NCBI GenBank assembly: GCA_034002745.1
Contig: JAVEZY010000004.1
Location: forward strand, 62,001 to 126,000
Source of the DNA: JAITWN01 sp034002745
Lineage (GTDB): Bacteria > Pseudomonadota > Gammaproteobacteria > SZUA-140
Direction of reading: 5' to 3'
DNA: 64,000 nt
Of this stretch, positions 8,765 to 17,286 are shown piece by piece (the stretch's first letter is position 1; each line of letters begins with the position of its first letter). The notes below the pieces were generated by a model, which worked only from the letters and a program-made list of their open reading frames with translations, was not told the DNA's origin and ran no database searches. The position numbers and the translations under genes are program-made.

Positions 8765-9598
8765 TCAAGGGCGCTTGCATTGGGACGTCCGGCCAGTGGC
8801 CCGCGATTCCTCGTACAGCGCCATGGCAACGTCCATCCCTGCCTGCAGATCGCGAATCCGGGTGTCATGCGAGGGATGCGTGGACAGGAACTCCGGCGGA
8901 CCGCCGTTGCCGGCGCGGCCCATGTTCTGCCACAGAGTGACGCTTTCGCGTGGATCGAAGCCGGCTTTCGCCATCAGCGTCTTGCCGATCGCATCGGCTT
9001 CGCTCTCGTGGGCGCGACTGAACGGAAGCAGGATGCCGACCTTGGCGCCCACACCGAGCAGCGCCATGGCAGCCTGCTGCCCGGTGCCCCCGCCACCACC
9101 GGAACTCAGCCAGCCCTCGATCAGTCCCATGGTCTCGCCCACGGCGAGCTGCTGCGACACCCGCTCATTGCCATGCCGGGCCAGCACATGCGCTACCTCA
9201 TGGCCCATCACGGCGGCGAGCTGCGAGGGATTCTCGGCAACCGAGAGCAGACCGGTATAGACCCCGATCTTGCCACCGGGCAGCGCAAAGGCGTTCACGG
9301 TGTCCGACGTGAACACGGTCACCTCCCAGTCCGGCTGCATCTCCCGCACCTCCGGCAGCGCGATGAGCGCATCGGCGATGCACTGGACGTAGCCGACGAT
9401 GGCGGCATCCTTCTCGATCGGCTCCTGTTTCTGGATGTCGGTAAAGGCCTGCGCCCCCATGGTCGTCATCTGGCCATCGCTGATCAGGGTGAGCTGCTTG
9501 CGCCCTGTCGGGGATACGGCACAGGCGGTCACGATCAGCGCGACGGCAGCCATGCCAGCGATGCGGGCCGGCCGCGATGCAGTGAATCCGGTTTTCAT
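8765..9598 (-). CDS. M48 family zinc metallopeptidase, outer-membrane lipoprotein (LoiP-like)
   Basis: 277 aa. The signal ends at a lipobox VTAC (Cys26), so it is membrane-anchored and periplasmic. The zinc site is HEVAH at 133-137 with the third ligand in HESEADAIG around residue 200, and the start of the mature protein (SPTGRKQLTLIS) is typical of the LoiP/YcaL/OMA1-like branch. These enzymes clip misfolded outer-membrane proteins under envelope stress. All catalytic residues are present. Divergent from the GGDEF/EAL gene. Confidence 0.9.
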   Translation of the reverse strand: MKTGFTASRPARIAGMAAVALIVTACAVSPTGRKQLTLISDGQMTTMGAQAFTDIQKQEPIEKDAAIVGYVQCIADALIALPEVREMQPDWEVTVFTSDTVNAFALPGGKIGVYTGLLSVAENPSQLAAVMGHEVAHVLARHGNERVSQQLAVGETMGLIEGWLSSGGGGGTGQQAAMALLGVGAKVGILLPFSRAHESEADAIGKTLMAKAGFDPRESVTLWQNMGRAGNGGPPEFLSTHPSHDTRIRDLQAGMDVAMALYEESRATGRTSQCKRP

Positions 9599-9830
9599 GA
9601 GTGTCTTCGATCCGCGACGTAGTTTACGACGGCAATGGGGCCGCCTCCCTGTCCTTTTGTCTGTCGATAGATCATACTTCCGCTCGGCGGTACCGGCAAA
9701 AACCGCCTCCCCTCAGGCCGTAGCACCAGACCCGGATGTCACTCACAGTCTTCATAATATATGCGTATGTGCGTCCCCCGATCCGCCGCCGTGGCGGGGT
9801 TTCGGCGCGCTCATGCGGCCTCGGTCTTCG

Positions 9831-11909
9831 ATGAGTTCGCGCCTGCACCTCACCCGCGCCTATTCGCTGCGCAGCCTGATCGGTATCGTCGTCATTGCGC
9901 TGGTGCTCGTTGGCTTCTACCGGCACATCTCGGTGGCGAACCTCAAGGCCCAGGAAACCAGCTTCAACGTCTCCATCGCCCGCTCGCTGTCGGCGACCCT
10001 GTGGCCCTACTATGCCGAATTCGTCCGCGAAGCGCGGATCATGCCCGGCGAAGCGCTGGCGGCAACCCCACAGTTCCAGGCCATGCACCGCGCGATTACC
10101 GATCGCATGCGGGGCCTGCGGGTGATCAAGGTCAAGATCTACGACACCGACGGGCGCACGGTCTTCTCTACCGATCTGGCGCAGATCGGTGAAATTCGCG
10201 CAGACAGCCCCTCCTTCGCCCGCGTCCTGCGCGGCGAACCGAGCAGCGAGCTCACCTTGCGCGGCCACGCCGGCAGTCTCGGCGAGGTACAGGACGTCGA
10301 TGTGCTTTCCTCATGGATTCCGATCCGGCGCGACGAGGATAGTCCCGTCGAAGGCGGGTTCGAGATATTTTCCGACGTGACGGCGATGGTGCGGGATATC
10401 GAGCGTACCAGCTACACCATCGTCGCCGGCGTCACCGCCCTCCTCCTCCTGCTCTACGCCTTTCTGCTCGCCGTGGTGCGACGCGCCGATCGCCTCATCG
10501 CCGCCCATGAGCGCGGCGACCGCCATCGTCAGCAGACGCGCATGGAGTACCTCACGCGCTACGATGCGCTCACCGATCTTCCAAACCGGTCCCACTTCAT
10601 GAGCCTGCTGACCGCCGCGGTGATTCGCGCCCGCAGGGATGGCGACCGGCTCGGGATCATCTACCTGGCCGTCGACCGCTTCAAGCTGGTCAATGACAGC
10701 CTGGGACATGAGTACGGTGATCATGCCCTCATCGAATTCGCGCGCCGACTGCGTTCGACGCTCGGCGAGGATCCGGTGATCGCCCGTATGGGCGGCGATC
10801 AGTTCGCGGTATTCGACCGCTCGCTGGGCGTTCCGCGCAGCGCCCGGGCCGTGGCCGAGAACCTGCTCGCGCGCTGCGCCGAACCGATGGAAGTGGGCGG
10901 ACGCGAGATCGTGCTCACCGCCAGCCTCGGCCTTGCGGCCCTCGGTCCCGGCGCCGAAGACGCCGAGACGCTGGTCGAGAACGCCATCTCGGCCATGCGC
11001 AAGGCCAAGCGCGCCGGCCGCAACGGTTACGCCGTGTTCACGCCCGAACCGGGCACCCGCCCGCATGAGCGCCTTGGACTCGAGATGGATCTTCGGCGCG
11101 CGCTCGGCGCCGGACAGTTCGTGCTGCACTACCAGCCGCGGGTCGATACCCGCAGCGGCCGGGTGTCGTCGCTGGAGGCCCTGCTGCGCTGGCAGCATCC
11201 CGATCGCGGCCTCCTCATGCCGACCGATTTCGTTCCCCTGATCGAGGACATGGATCTCATGGTCCCGGTGGGCGCCTGGGTGCTGGAAGAGGCCTGCCGC
11301 CAGACGCGCGCCTGGCACGCGGCCGGCCATCACGACCTGCGGGTGTCGGTGAACGTATCCCTGAGACAGTTCCTGGCCGGCTCGCTGGTGGAGATCGTGC
11401 GTTCAGCGCTCGACAGCAGCGGTCTGAACAGCGCATCCCTCGAACTGGAGATCACCGAGAGCGTGCTCGCCGACGATCTCGCCACCGCCCGCGCCGTTGC
11501 CAGCGAACTGCGCGCACTCGGCGTGCAGATCGCCATCGACGACTTCGGCACCGGGTACTCCTCGCTCAGTTATCTGGTCCACTTCCCCGTCGACTGCCTG
11601 AAGATCGACCGCATGTTCGTGACCGACCTGCCGCACGACAGCGGACACGTCGCGCTGGTCAAGGCGGTCGCCGCAATGGCGGCCGGATTGGGGCTGGCGA
11701 GCGTCGCTGAAGGCGTCGAGAACGGCGACCAGTACGAATTGCTGCGCGAGCTCGGCTATGCGGAAGTCCAGGGCTTCTGGCTCGGCTCACCCTGGTTTGC
11801 GGAGGAAGTCCCGGAACGAATGGAAGCGCTGGCGCACCGGCAACTCGGGAGCAGCCGGACCCGCTCGACGCAGGCCGAAACCGCCGCGACCGCGGAATCC
11901 GGCGACTGA
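9831..11909 (+). CDS. Membrane-anchored GGDEF/EAL protein, probable c-di-GMP phosphodiesterase
   Basis: 692 aa. TM helix at about 15-30, periplasmic sensor region to about 195, second TM at about 199-219, then GGDEF (active loop reads GGDQF, 321-325) and EAL domains. The EAL domain looks active: EAL at 449-451, NVSLRQF, EITES, DDFGTG with Asp570 and Asp571, KIDRMFV and AEGVE. The GGDEF loop has Gln in place of Glu, so cyclase activity is doubtful and GTP sensing is possible. The start could be the ATG six codons earlier at 9813; neither has a clear ribosome site. Confidence 0.9.
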   Translation: MSSRLHLTRAYSLRSLIGIVVIALVLVGFYRHISVANLKAQETSFNVSIARSLSATLWPYYAEFVREARIMPGEALAATPQFQAMHRAITDRMRGLRVIKVKIYDTDGRTVFSTDLAQIGEIRADSPSFARVLRGEPSSELTLRGHAGSLGEVQDVDVLSSWIPIRRDEDSPVEGGFEIFSDVTAMVRDIERTSYTIVAGVTALLLLLYAFLLAVVRRADRLIAAHERGDRHRQQTRMEYLTRYDALTDLPNRSHFMSLLTAAVIRARRDGDRLGIIYLAVDRFKLVNDSLGHEYGDHALIEFARRLRSTLGEDPVIARMGGDQFAVFDRSLGVPRSARAVAENLLARCAEPMEVGGREIVLTASLGLAALGPGAEDAETLVENAISAMRKAKRAGRNGYAVFTPEPGTRPHERLGLEMDLRRALGAGQFVLHYQPRVDTRSGRVSSLEALLRWQHPDRGLLMPTDFVPLIEDMDLMVPVGAWVLEEACRQTRAWHAAGHHDLRVSVNVSLRQFLAGSLVEIVRSALDSSGLNSASLELEITESVLADDLATARAVASELRALGVQIAIDDFGTGYSSLSYLVHFPVDCLKIDRMFVTDLPHDSGHVALVKAVAAMAAGLGLASVAEGVENGDQYELLRELGYAEVQGFWLGSPWFAEEVPERMEALAHRQLGSSRTRSTQAETAATAESGD

Positions 11910-11949
11910 AGCCGAACGTTCCGACTCCAGCCGCCACTGCCCCATCCGC

Positions 11950-12120
11950 TCATACGACCGGCGGACGCGAGCGCCCGGCGATGAGCGCGATCACGAACAG
12001 CACCAGGAAGATGAAGAATAGTATCTGCGCGATGCCGGTCGCCGCACCGGCGATGCCCGTGAAGCCGAACACGGCGGCTATCAGCGCAATGACCAGAAAT
12101 GCGATTGCCCATCTAAGCAT
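11950..12120 (-). CDS. DUF1328 small membrane protein (YtjA-like)
   Basis: 56 aa with two hydrophobic helices (WAIAFLVIALIAAVFGF and ILFFIFLVLFVIALIAG) separated by a Gly/Ala turn, the DUF1328 signature. GGAGG lies eight bases before the ATG at 12120. It is the last of three short stress-type genes (CsbD, lipoprotein, this one) on the same strand. Family members are often induced by envelope or osmotic stress; molecular role unknown. Confidence 0.85.
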   Translation of the reverse strand: MLRWAIAFLVIALIAAVFGFTGIAGAATGIAQILFFIFLVLFVIALIAGRSRPPVV

Positions 12121-12159
12121 GATCCTGCCCTCCATAGCGAAAAACGGAATGCAGCCGTC

Positions 12160-12408
12160 TCACTGATCGGCCCCATCCGCGCTTCCGTCGTTACCATCAC
12201 CCAGGCCGCGCATGCGGTCGCCGGCGTTGTCTATCGATTCGCCTGCGCGCTCACCGGCGTCGTTGAGACTGTCGCGGGTATTGTCGATGCCGCGGTCTAT
12301 CCGTTCACCGCTTTGCTCGAATGCGCCGTCCTGCGTGTCGCAGGCGGTCAGCCCGGCGGTCCCGATCGCCAATGTGAAGACACATGCGATTGCTGTTCCG
12401 GATTTCAT
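12160..12408 (-). CDS. Small lipoprotein with amphipathic repeat
   Basis: 82 aa. Signal peptide ends in LTAC (Cys about 22). The mature part repeats an 11-residue pattern of the type ER(I/A)-x-(R/E)-x-IDN-x-x-(D), for example GERIDRGIDN, GERAGESIDN and AGDRMRG, giving a highly charged helix reminiscent of LEA-like or apolipoprotein repeats. GGAGG precedes the ATG. It sits between CsbD and DUF1328 genes, so a membrane-protecting stress role is plausible but inferred. Confidence 0.7.
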   Translation of the reverse strand: MKSGTAIACVFTLAIGTAGLTACDTQDGAFEQSGERIDRGIDNTRDSLNDAGERAGESIDNAGDRMRGLGDGNDGSADGADQ

Positions 12409-12443
12409 CCCTGATCCTCCTTGGGGCGCCGATACAGGCGCGG

Positions 12444-12644
12444 TCACTGAAGCTCGCGCTCGAACGCCGCGACTTCCTTCTCCGCTTCATCCCGGGCGAT
12501 GCCGTAGCGCTGCTGCAGCTTGCCAAGGAGCACATCGCGATCGCCTTCGATCATGTCCAGCTCGTCGTCGGTGAGCTCGCCCCACTTGCTCTTGACCCGG
12601 CCCTTGAACTGCTTCCAGTTGCCTTCAATGCGATCCCAGTTCAT
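12444..12644 (-). CDS. CsbD family stress protein (YjbJ-like)
   Basis: 66 aa. Matches the YjbJ pattern closely: MNWDRIEGNWKQFKG, KWGELTDDELDMIEG, LLGKLQQRYG and AEKEVAAFE. CsbD proteins are abundant, mostly unstructured general-stress proteins of unknown mechanism. The start at 12644 is chosen over the ATG at 12650 because AAAGGAG is seven bases before the former and only one before the latter. Confidence 0.92.
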   Translation of the reverse strand: MNWDRIEGNWKQFKGRVKSKWGELTDDELDMIEGDRDVLLGKLQQRYGIARDEAEKEVAAFERELQ

Positions 12645-12819
12645 CGTCATGCTCCTTTTGCGGATTGCATGCGGCGCAAGATGCATTACTCCTGCCAGAA
12701 TTCAAGCAGCGGAATGGAAAGGATAAATGAGAAGAGAAAGGGAAGCGGCAGAAACCGGCGTGGGCCAGACCGCCCGGACCGAGGACCATGGCCGGGGCAG
12801 CACACCCGCAGCCGGTGGA

Positions 12820-13908
12820 TCAACGCTCGCGCGGCAGCTCGCTGAGAAAGGCGTAGCGGTAGATATCCAGAGTGGTGCTCATCACCGCAGCGATGATGGG
12901 GCCGATGATGAGCCCGACCACCCCGAACATGCCGATGCCACCGAGCATGCTGAGAAAGATGAGCAGATCCGGCAGTCGCGTCTCGGCGCCGATGATACGC
13001 GGACGCAGCACGTTGTCGAGCACACCGACCACCAGCGTACCCCACGCTGCGAGACCGATCGCCGCGCCGACCTGATCACTGAGCGCCAGATAGATCGCGG
13101 CCGGTATCCATACCACAGGAGGTCCCAGGGCGGGAACGGCCGACAGCACCACCACGACGGTACCCCAGAACAGCGCGCCGGGAATGCCGAGCACCCCGAA
13201 GGCCAACCCGATCAGCGCGCCCTGAATCACACCGATGATGAAGATGCCCTTCAGCGTGGCGCGAGTAACGGTAAGCCCGCGATCGAGCACTTCCTGGCGA
13301 TCGTGATCGGTGAGCGGCAGGTAGCCCGACAGCCACACGATCCAGCCCCTTCCGTGACACAGGAAGAAATACATGGCGTAGAGCATCACGAAAAGATTGA
13401 GCAGGAAGCTGAACGTGCCGCGCGTCAGCGCGGTACCGCTGCGGACGAAAAAACCGCCGACCTCGCCGGCGACCTCGCCCAGCCGGGAAAGAATGGTGTC
13501 GCGATAGGGCTCGATGTGCTCATAGAACGGGATCCAGGCCGAAATCCGTTCGATGCCGTCAGCCGTGAACAGATGGTCCCGCACCCAGGGCGTGACGTTG
13601 TTGGCGACCGTTGCCGCGACAGTCACCGCCTGTGCCGACACCATACCGACGAATCCGGCAAACGGCACCCCAATGGCGATCGCGGCCAGCAGGACGATCC
13701 CCGCTGCGGTCATGCCCGGCTGCCTCTCCAGGAATTTCGAGTGCGCCATCGTCCAGCGGTACGCCGGATAGAGAATGCCTGCGAACAGCGCGGCAAACAG
13801 CAGCGCGATCAGGAACCCGCTGATCATATACAGGAACAGCAGGGAGATGAGCAGGGCAATGACGAGGATGAAAGCCTTGCTGTAGGTCGCTCGATTCATG
13901 GCGCACAT
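12820..13908 (-). CDS. AI-2E family transporter (PerM/YdiK-like permease)
   Basis: 362 aa polytopic membrane protein with about seven to eight hydrophobic helices and the family's C-terminal features LGGIGMFGVVGLIIGP and VLDNVLRPRIIG. The family includes exporters of autoinducer-2 and many permeases of unknown substrate. The ATG at 13908 has GTGAGG five bases upstream; ATG 13899 is an alternative. The 175 bp to the CsbD gene downstream hold no gene. No substrate can be assigned. Confidence 0.85.
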   Translation of the reverse strand: MCAMNRATYSKAFILVIALLISLLFLYMISGFLIALLFAALFAGILYPAYRWTMAHSKFLERQPGMTAAGIVLLAAIAIGVPFAGFVGMVSAQAVTVAATVANNVTPWVRDHLFTADGIERISAWIPFYEHIEPYRDTILSRLGEVAGEVGGFFVRSGTALTRGTFSFLLNLFVMLYAMYFFLCHGRGWIVWLSGYLPLTDHDRQEVLDRGLTVTRATLKGIFIIGVIQGALIGLAFGVLGIPGALFWGTVVVVLSAVPALGPPVVWIPAAIYLALSDQVGAAIGLAAWGTLVVGVLDNVLRPRIIGAETRLPDLLIFLSMLGGIGMFGVVGLIIGPIIAAVMSTTLDIYRYAFLSELPRER

Positions 13909-14023
13909 TATTGCCTCACTGCCGCCCGCTGTCACTCGCAAAAACACGAACATCCCGCGGCCGGCTGCGCGAGGATCCCTGACCGCTATAATGACCGGAT
14001 TCACCCAGGAAGCGGAGGTGACC

Positions 14024-15718
14024 GTGCGCTATCACGCCCTGGCTTGTGATTACGATGGCACCATCGCCCACCATGGGCGGGTGAGCGAATCGACTCTCTC
14101 GGCGCTGCGACGGACCCAGGAGTCGGGACGACGGATCATCCTGGTTACCGGCCGGCGCATCGACGATCTGTACGTCGCCTGTCCCGAAGCCGACGTCTTC
14201 GACTGCATCGTGGCCGAAAACGGCGCCGTGTTCTACGATCCGCGGCGGCGCCGCGAAGTCCTGCTTTCCGATCGTCCCGATCCGCAGTTCGTCAGCGATC
14301 TCAAACGCCGCGGGGTCATGCCGGTCGATGTCGGCCGGGCGGTGGTCGCGACCTGGGAGCCGCATGAGTCGGCTGTCATGGAGGCGATCCATCACAGCGG
14401 CCTCGAACTGCAGATGACGTTCAACAAGGGCGCGATCATGATCTTGCCCTCTGGCGTCAACAAGAACTCCGGGCTGCGTACCGCCCTGCGCTGGCTCGGA
14501 CTTTCCCCACACAACACCATCGGTGTCGGCGATGCGGAGAACGATCACGCCTTCCTCATGCTGTGCGAGTTCTCGGCCGCCGTCGCCAATGCCCTCGATT
14601 CGATCAAGTCCCGCGTCGATCTGGTCACCAGACGCGACCATGGCGGTGGCGTCGAGGACCTGATCGAGGAGCTGCTGAGGGACGATCTGCGTTCGCACGA
14701 TCATCATGTCCGTCGTCACGACATCCGCGTGGGTGTGGATGAGAACGGAGCGCCGATACAGATCCCGCCGTTTGGAACCAGGGCCCTCATTTCCGGCCCT
14801 TCCGGCAGCGGCAAATCGACCATCGTCAGCGGCCTGCTCGAACGCCTGGCGGGGGCGGAATACCAGTTTTGCGTGATCGACCCCGAGGGCGATTACGAGA
14901 ACCTGGATGAACCGGTCAACGTGGGCGACGAAACCCTGCCACCCGCCGCCGATCAAGTGCTGCAGCTCATCTCCAAGGGTGAGAATACGGTCGTTAACCT
15001 GCTTTCGGTTCCGGTACCCGACCGGCCGGCGTTCGCCGGCCGCCTGCTCCAGCGCATCCAGAGCATCAAACAGCACATCGGGCTCCCCCACTGGCTGCTG
15101 CTCGATGAAGCGCACCACATGCTGCCTGCCGGCCAGACGCCGCACGCCAACGGGGATCAGTTCGGGTCCGAAGTGCTGGTCACCGTACATCCGCGCAGCA
15201 TCGACCCGAAGGCGCTGGAAAGCATCAATGTCGCTGTCATCGTCGGACCCAACGCACAGCGCACCCTGGAGGAATGCAGCGCCGTGCTCGGCCGGCCGGT
15301 CGAGCCGATTTCGGGCGACGTCCAGGGACTGGAGGTACTGCTGTGGTTCTGCAAGGACTCGCAGAAGGCGATACGCATGCATGTCGAACCGGCCGAGGCC
15401 GAACGACGCCGGCACCGCCGCAAATACGCCGAAGGCGATCTGCGCGAGAAGAGCTTCATCTTCCGCGGCCCCGAGGATCGGCTGAAATTGCGCGCCCAGA
15501 ACCTCGCCCTCTTCGTGCAGATCGCCGAGGGCGTCGATGAGGTCACCTGGCAGCATCACCTGGAGGCCGGGGATTACTCGGCCTGGGTACGCAGCGCCAT
15601 CAAGGACGAACTGCTTGCCGACGAGATTGCGGAAATCGAGCGGGCCGGACTCGCGCCGGCCGAGAGCCTGGAGCATATCCGCGCCGCCATCGAACGGCTG
15701 TATACCGGAGCAGTCTGA
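14024..15718 (+). CDS. HAD-IIB phosphatase fused to a P-loop ATPase
   Basis: 564 aa, three parts. Residues 1 to about 225 are a HAD-IIB (Cof-like) phosphatase with the nucleophile motif CDYDGT (Asp9, Asp11) and GVGDAENDHAFL. Residues about 236-470 are a P-loop ATPase of HerA/FtsK-like type with Walker A GPSGSGKS at 258-265 and Walker B LLLDEAHH (Asp361, Glu362). The rest is a helical module with TWQHHLEAGDYSAW and an acidic helix, similar to a module seen with other regulatory proteins. GTG at 14024 is preferred because GGAGG lies five bases upstream. Substrate and biological role are unknown. The fusion, not an assembly join, is supported by one continuous frame. Confidence 0.8.
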   Translation: MRYHALACDYDGTIAHHGRVSESTLSALRRTQESGRRIILVTGRRIDDLYVACPEADVFDCIVAENGAVFYDPRRRREVLLSDRPDPQFVSDLKRRGVMPVDVGRAVVATWEPHESAVMEAIHHSGLELQMTFNKGAIMILPSGVNKNSGLRTALRWLGLSPHNTIGVGDAENDHAFLMLCEFSAAVANALDSIKSRVDLVTRRDHGGGVEDLIEELLRDDLRSHDHHVRRHDIRVGVDENGAPIQIPPFGTRALISGPSGSGKSTIVSGLLERLAGAEYQFCVIDPEGDYENLDEPVNVGDETLPPAADQVLQLISKGENTVVNLLSVPVPDRPAFAGRLLQRIQSIKQHIGLPHWLLLDEAHHMLPAGQTPHANGDQFGSEVLVTVHPRSIDPKALESINVAVIVGPNAQRTLEECSAVLGRPVEPISGDVQGLEVLLWFCKDSQKAIRMHVEPAEAERRRHRRKYAEGDLREKSFIFRGPEDRLKLRAQNLALFVQIAEGVDEVTWQHHLEAGDYSAWVRSAIKDELLADEIAEIERAGLAPAESLEHIRAAIERLYTGAV

Positions 15719-15750
15719 GCACTGCGATTTGTCAGTGCGCCGGCCTGCGC

Positions 15751-15791
15751 CTTGGGGGACGCTCCCCTCTTGACAGGAGCGTCCCCCCAAG
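15751..15791 (+). terminator. Long hairpin, terminator-like member of the GGGGACGCTCC family
   Basis: CTTGGGGGACGCTCC (15751-15765) pairs with GGAGCGTCCCCCCAAG (15776-15791) with one bulged base and a 10-base loop. It lies 32 bp after the stop of the HAD-ATPase gene and 13 bp before the next start, so it probably ends that transcript. No T-tract follows. Confidence 0.6.
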
Positions 15792-15804
15792 ACGGGAAGC
15801 AAAG

Positions 15805-16044
15805 ATGATCACCATCAAACCGGTCCGTGCCCTGCGCGATCTGGAGCTGACGGATCATTCGGGCACAACCTTCCAGCTCGCCGAGGGCAGGAATTACGAG
15901 CTGCACATGGCGGACGCCCACCTGCACTCCGATCCGGAGCGCTTCTACCCCTGCGAGATCCACGCCCTCGGCAGCGCCGACATCATTGGCATCATCGATC
16001 AACGGGAGGCTGGAACGCTGATTGCCGATGGGTGCCTGATATAG
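15805..16044 (+). CDS. Hypothetical protein, 79 aa
   Basis: Not recognised. A soluble, acidic 79-residue protein with no signal or membrane segment; it contains HMADAHLHSDPERFYPCEI and one Cys. The start ATG follows GGGAAG. It stands 39 bp upstream of the OsmC gene on the same strand and may be co-transcribed with it. Codon use looks normal for the window, with G/C-rich third positions, which supports a real gene. Confidence 0.5.
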   Translation: MITIKPVRALRDLELTDHSGTTFQLAEGRNYELHMADAHLHSDPERFYPCEIHALGSADIIGIIDQREAGTLIADGCLI

Positions 16045-16083
16045 GAAACCCTCCGCAGCGCCCCATTCGAGAGGAAAACGACG

Positions 16084-16635
16084 ATGACTGAACGGCAGGT
16101 GAATGGGATCGATGTCCGTCAGCTGCTCGACACGGCCGAGGCCATCAAGGGGAACGCCGGCATCGCGGACTTCCGCTTCCGGGCGAGAAACGACTGGGTG
16201 GATGGCACGCACAATCGCGCCACAGTCAAGGATTTCTATGGCGCCCTGGAGGAAGACAGCTCGCGGCAGGCCATGACCTTCGAGATCGACGAGCCGCCGG
16301 TGCTGTGCGGCGCAAACAAGGGCGCCAACCCGGTCGAATATCTTCTGGTCGCGCTGTCAGGTTGCCTGACGACCACACTGGTCGCCCACGCCGCTGCGCG
16401 CGGCATCAAACTGAATGCGATCCAGTCCCGTTACGAGGGAGAGATCGACCTGCGCGGATTCCTCGGCATTTCGGAGGACGTACCCGTCGGCTACAAGCGA
16501 ATCCGGGTGGTGTTCAGCATCGATGCCGAGCTCTCGCGCGAGGCCAAGGAAGAGCTCGTCGCCATGGCCCAAAAGTATTCGCCGGTATTCAACACCCTCA
16601 CCGGTCCGGTGCCCGTGGACGTCGATCTCGAGTGA
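16084..16635 (+). CDS. OsmC family peroxide-reductase-like protein
   Basis: 183 aa with the OsmC fold. The two family cysteines are visible in EPPVLCGANKGANPVEY and LSGCLTTTLVAHAAARG; in OsmC/Ohr these reduce organic hydroperoxides. The domain is complete, ending in FNTLTGPVPVDV. GAGAGG stands upstream of the ATG. It converges with an exported peroxiredoxin, so both flanking genes deal with peroxide. Exact substrate unclear. Confidence 0.88.
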   Translation: MTERQVNGIDVRQLLDTAEAIKGNAGIADFRFRARNDWVDGTHNRATVKDFYGALEEDSSRQAMTFEIDEPPVLCGANKGANPVEYLLVALSGCLTTTLVAHAAARGIKLNAIQSRYEGEIDLRGFLGISEDVPVGYKRIRVVFSIDAELSREAKEELVAMAQKYSPVFNTLTGPVPVDVDLE

Positions 16636-16641
16636 AGCACA

Positions 16642-16676
16642 GGGAACGCTCCCCTCAGGCGCCGGGGAGCGTCTCC
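16642..16676. repeat. Inverted repeat overlapping the 3' end of the peroxiredoxin gene
   Basis: GGGAACGCTCCCC (16642-16654) pairs with GGGGAGCGTCTCC (16664-16676), nine perfect pairs then imperfect. The right arm and the loop encode the last codons and stop of the minus-strand gene ending at 16655, and the left arm follows the OsmC stop by six bases, so it can act as a two-way terminator. Confidence 0.6.
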
Positions 16677-17200
16677 TTTCGCCACCGCTTCACCGCGTCC
16701 ATCGTGCGCTGAACATGTTCGTGGGGCTTGAGGTCGGTGTAGCTCATCAGGATGGTGCCGTCGGGGGCGATCACGTAGGACGTTCTGTTGGCATACTGAG
16801 GCCGGTCTGCGAGCACCGCTCGATACGCTTTCATCACCGAGCGGTCCGCATCCGCTGCGACCGCGAACTTCCCCCGACACTCGCTGACTGAAAAGCGGTT
16901 CAGCGTATCGATGTCATCCCCGCTCACACCGATGATCGTTGCTCCAAGCGCCTTGAACTCATCGGTGGCCTCGGCGAACTGGTGCGCCTCGATGGTACAG
17001 CCCGGGGTAAAGGCAGCCGGATAGAAGTAGAGTACCACCGGCCCGGCTGCGAGTGCCTCGGCCAGCGAGAAGGTGAACACCTCGCCGCCGAGAGACGCCT
17101 GCAGCGTGAAGTCCGGTGCCCGCGCGCCCACATCGAGCGCCGCGCGGGCCGGCATGACGATGGCCAGCAGCAGCGCAACCATCAGCTTGAGCTTAGTCAT
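16655..17200 (-). CDS. Exported PrxQ/BCP-type peroxiredoxin
   Basis: 181 aa. A Sec signal peptide (about 1-20, cut near PARA) targets it to the periplasm. The thioredoxin-fold domain has the peroxidatic Cys68 in FTPGCTIEAHQF. The usual BCP resolving Cys five residues later is absent; the only other Cys is Cys108 in SVSECRGKF, which might resolve or might leave a 1-Cys mechanism. AGGGG precedes the ATG. The 3' end of the gene is made from an intergenic-type hairpin repeat. Confidence 0.88.
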   Translation of the reverse strand: MTKLKLMVALLLAIVMPARAALDVGARAPDFTLQASLGGEVFTFSLAEALAAGPVVLYFYPAAFTPGCTIEAHQFAEATDEFKALGATIIGVSGDDIDTLNRFSVSECRGKFAVAADADRSVMKAYRAVLADRPQYANRTSYVIAPDGTILMSYTDLKPHEHVQRTMDAVKRWRKETLPGA

Positions 17201-17286
17201 ATCCCCTGCCTCGATCAGAGAGCCGGATTCAGCTTATCCCCCAAGGGACCCCATTTCCAGCCTCGCAGCCGACGGGCGCACCGGCC

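Noticed and set aside
13916..15802. Long open frame antisense to the HAD-ATPase gene (over 600 codons)
   Set aside because: Arises from high GC and third-position bias of the real gene; composition is His/Asp/Val-rich with no family features, and no ribosome site.
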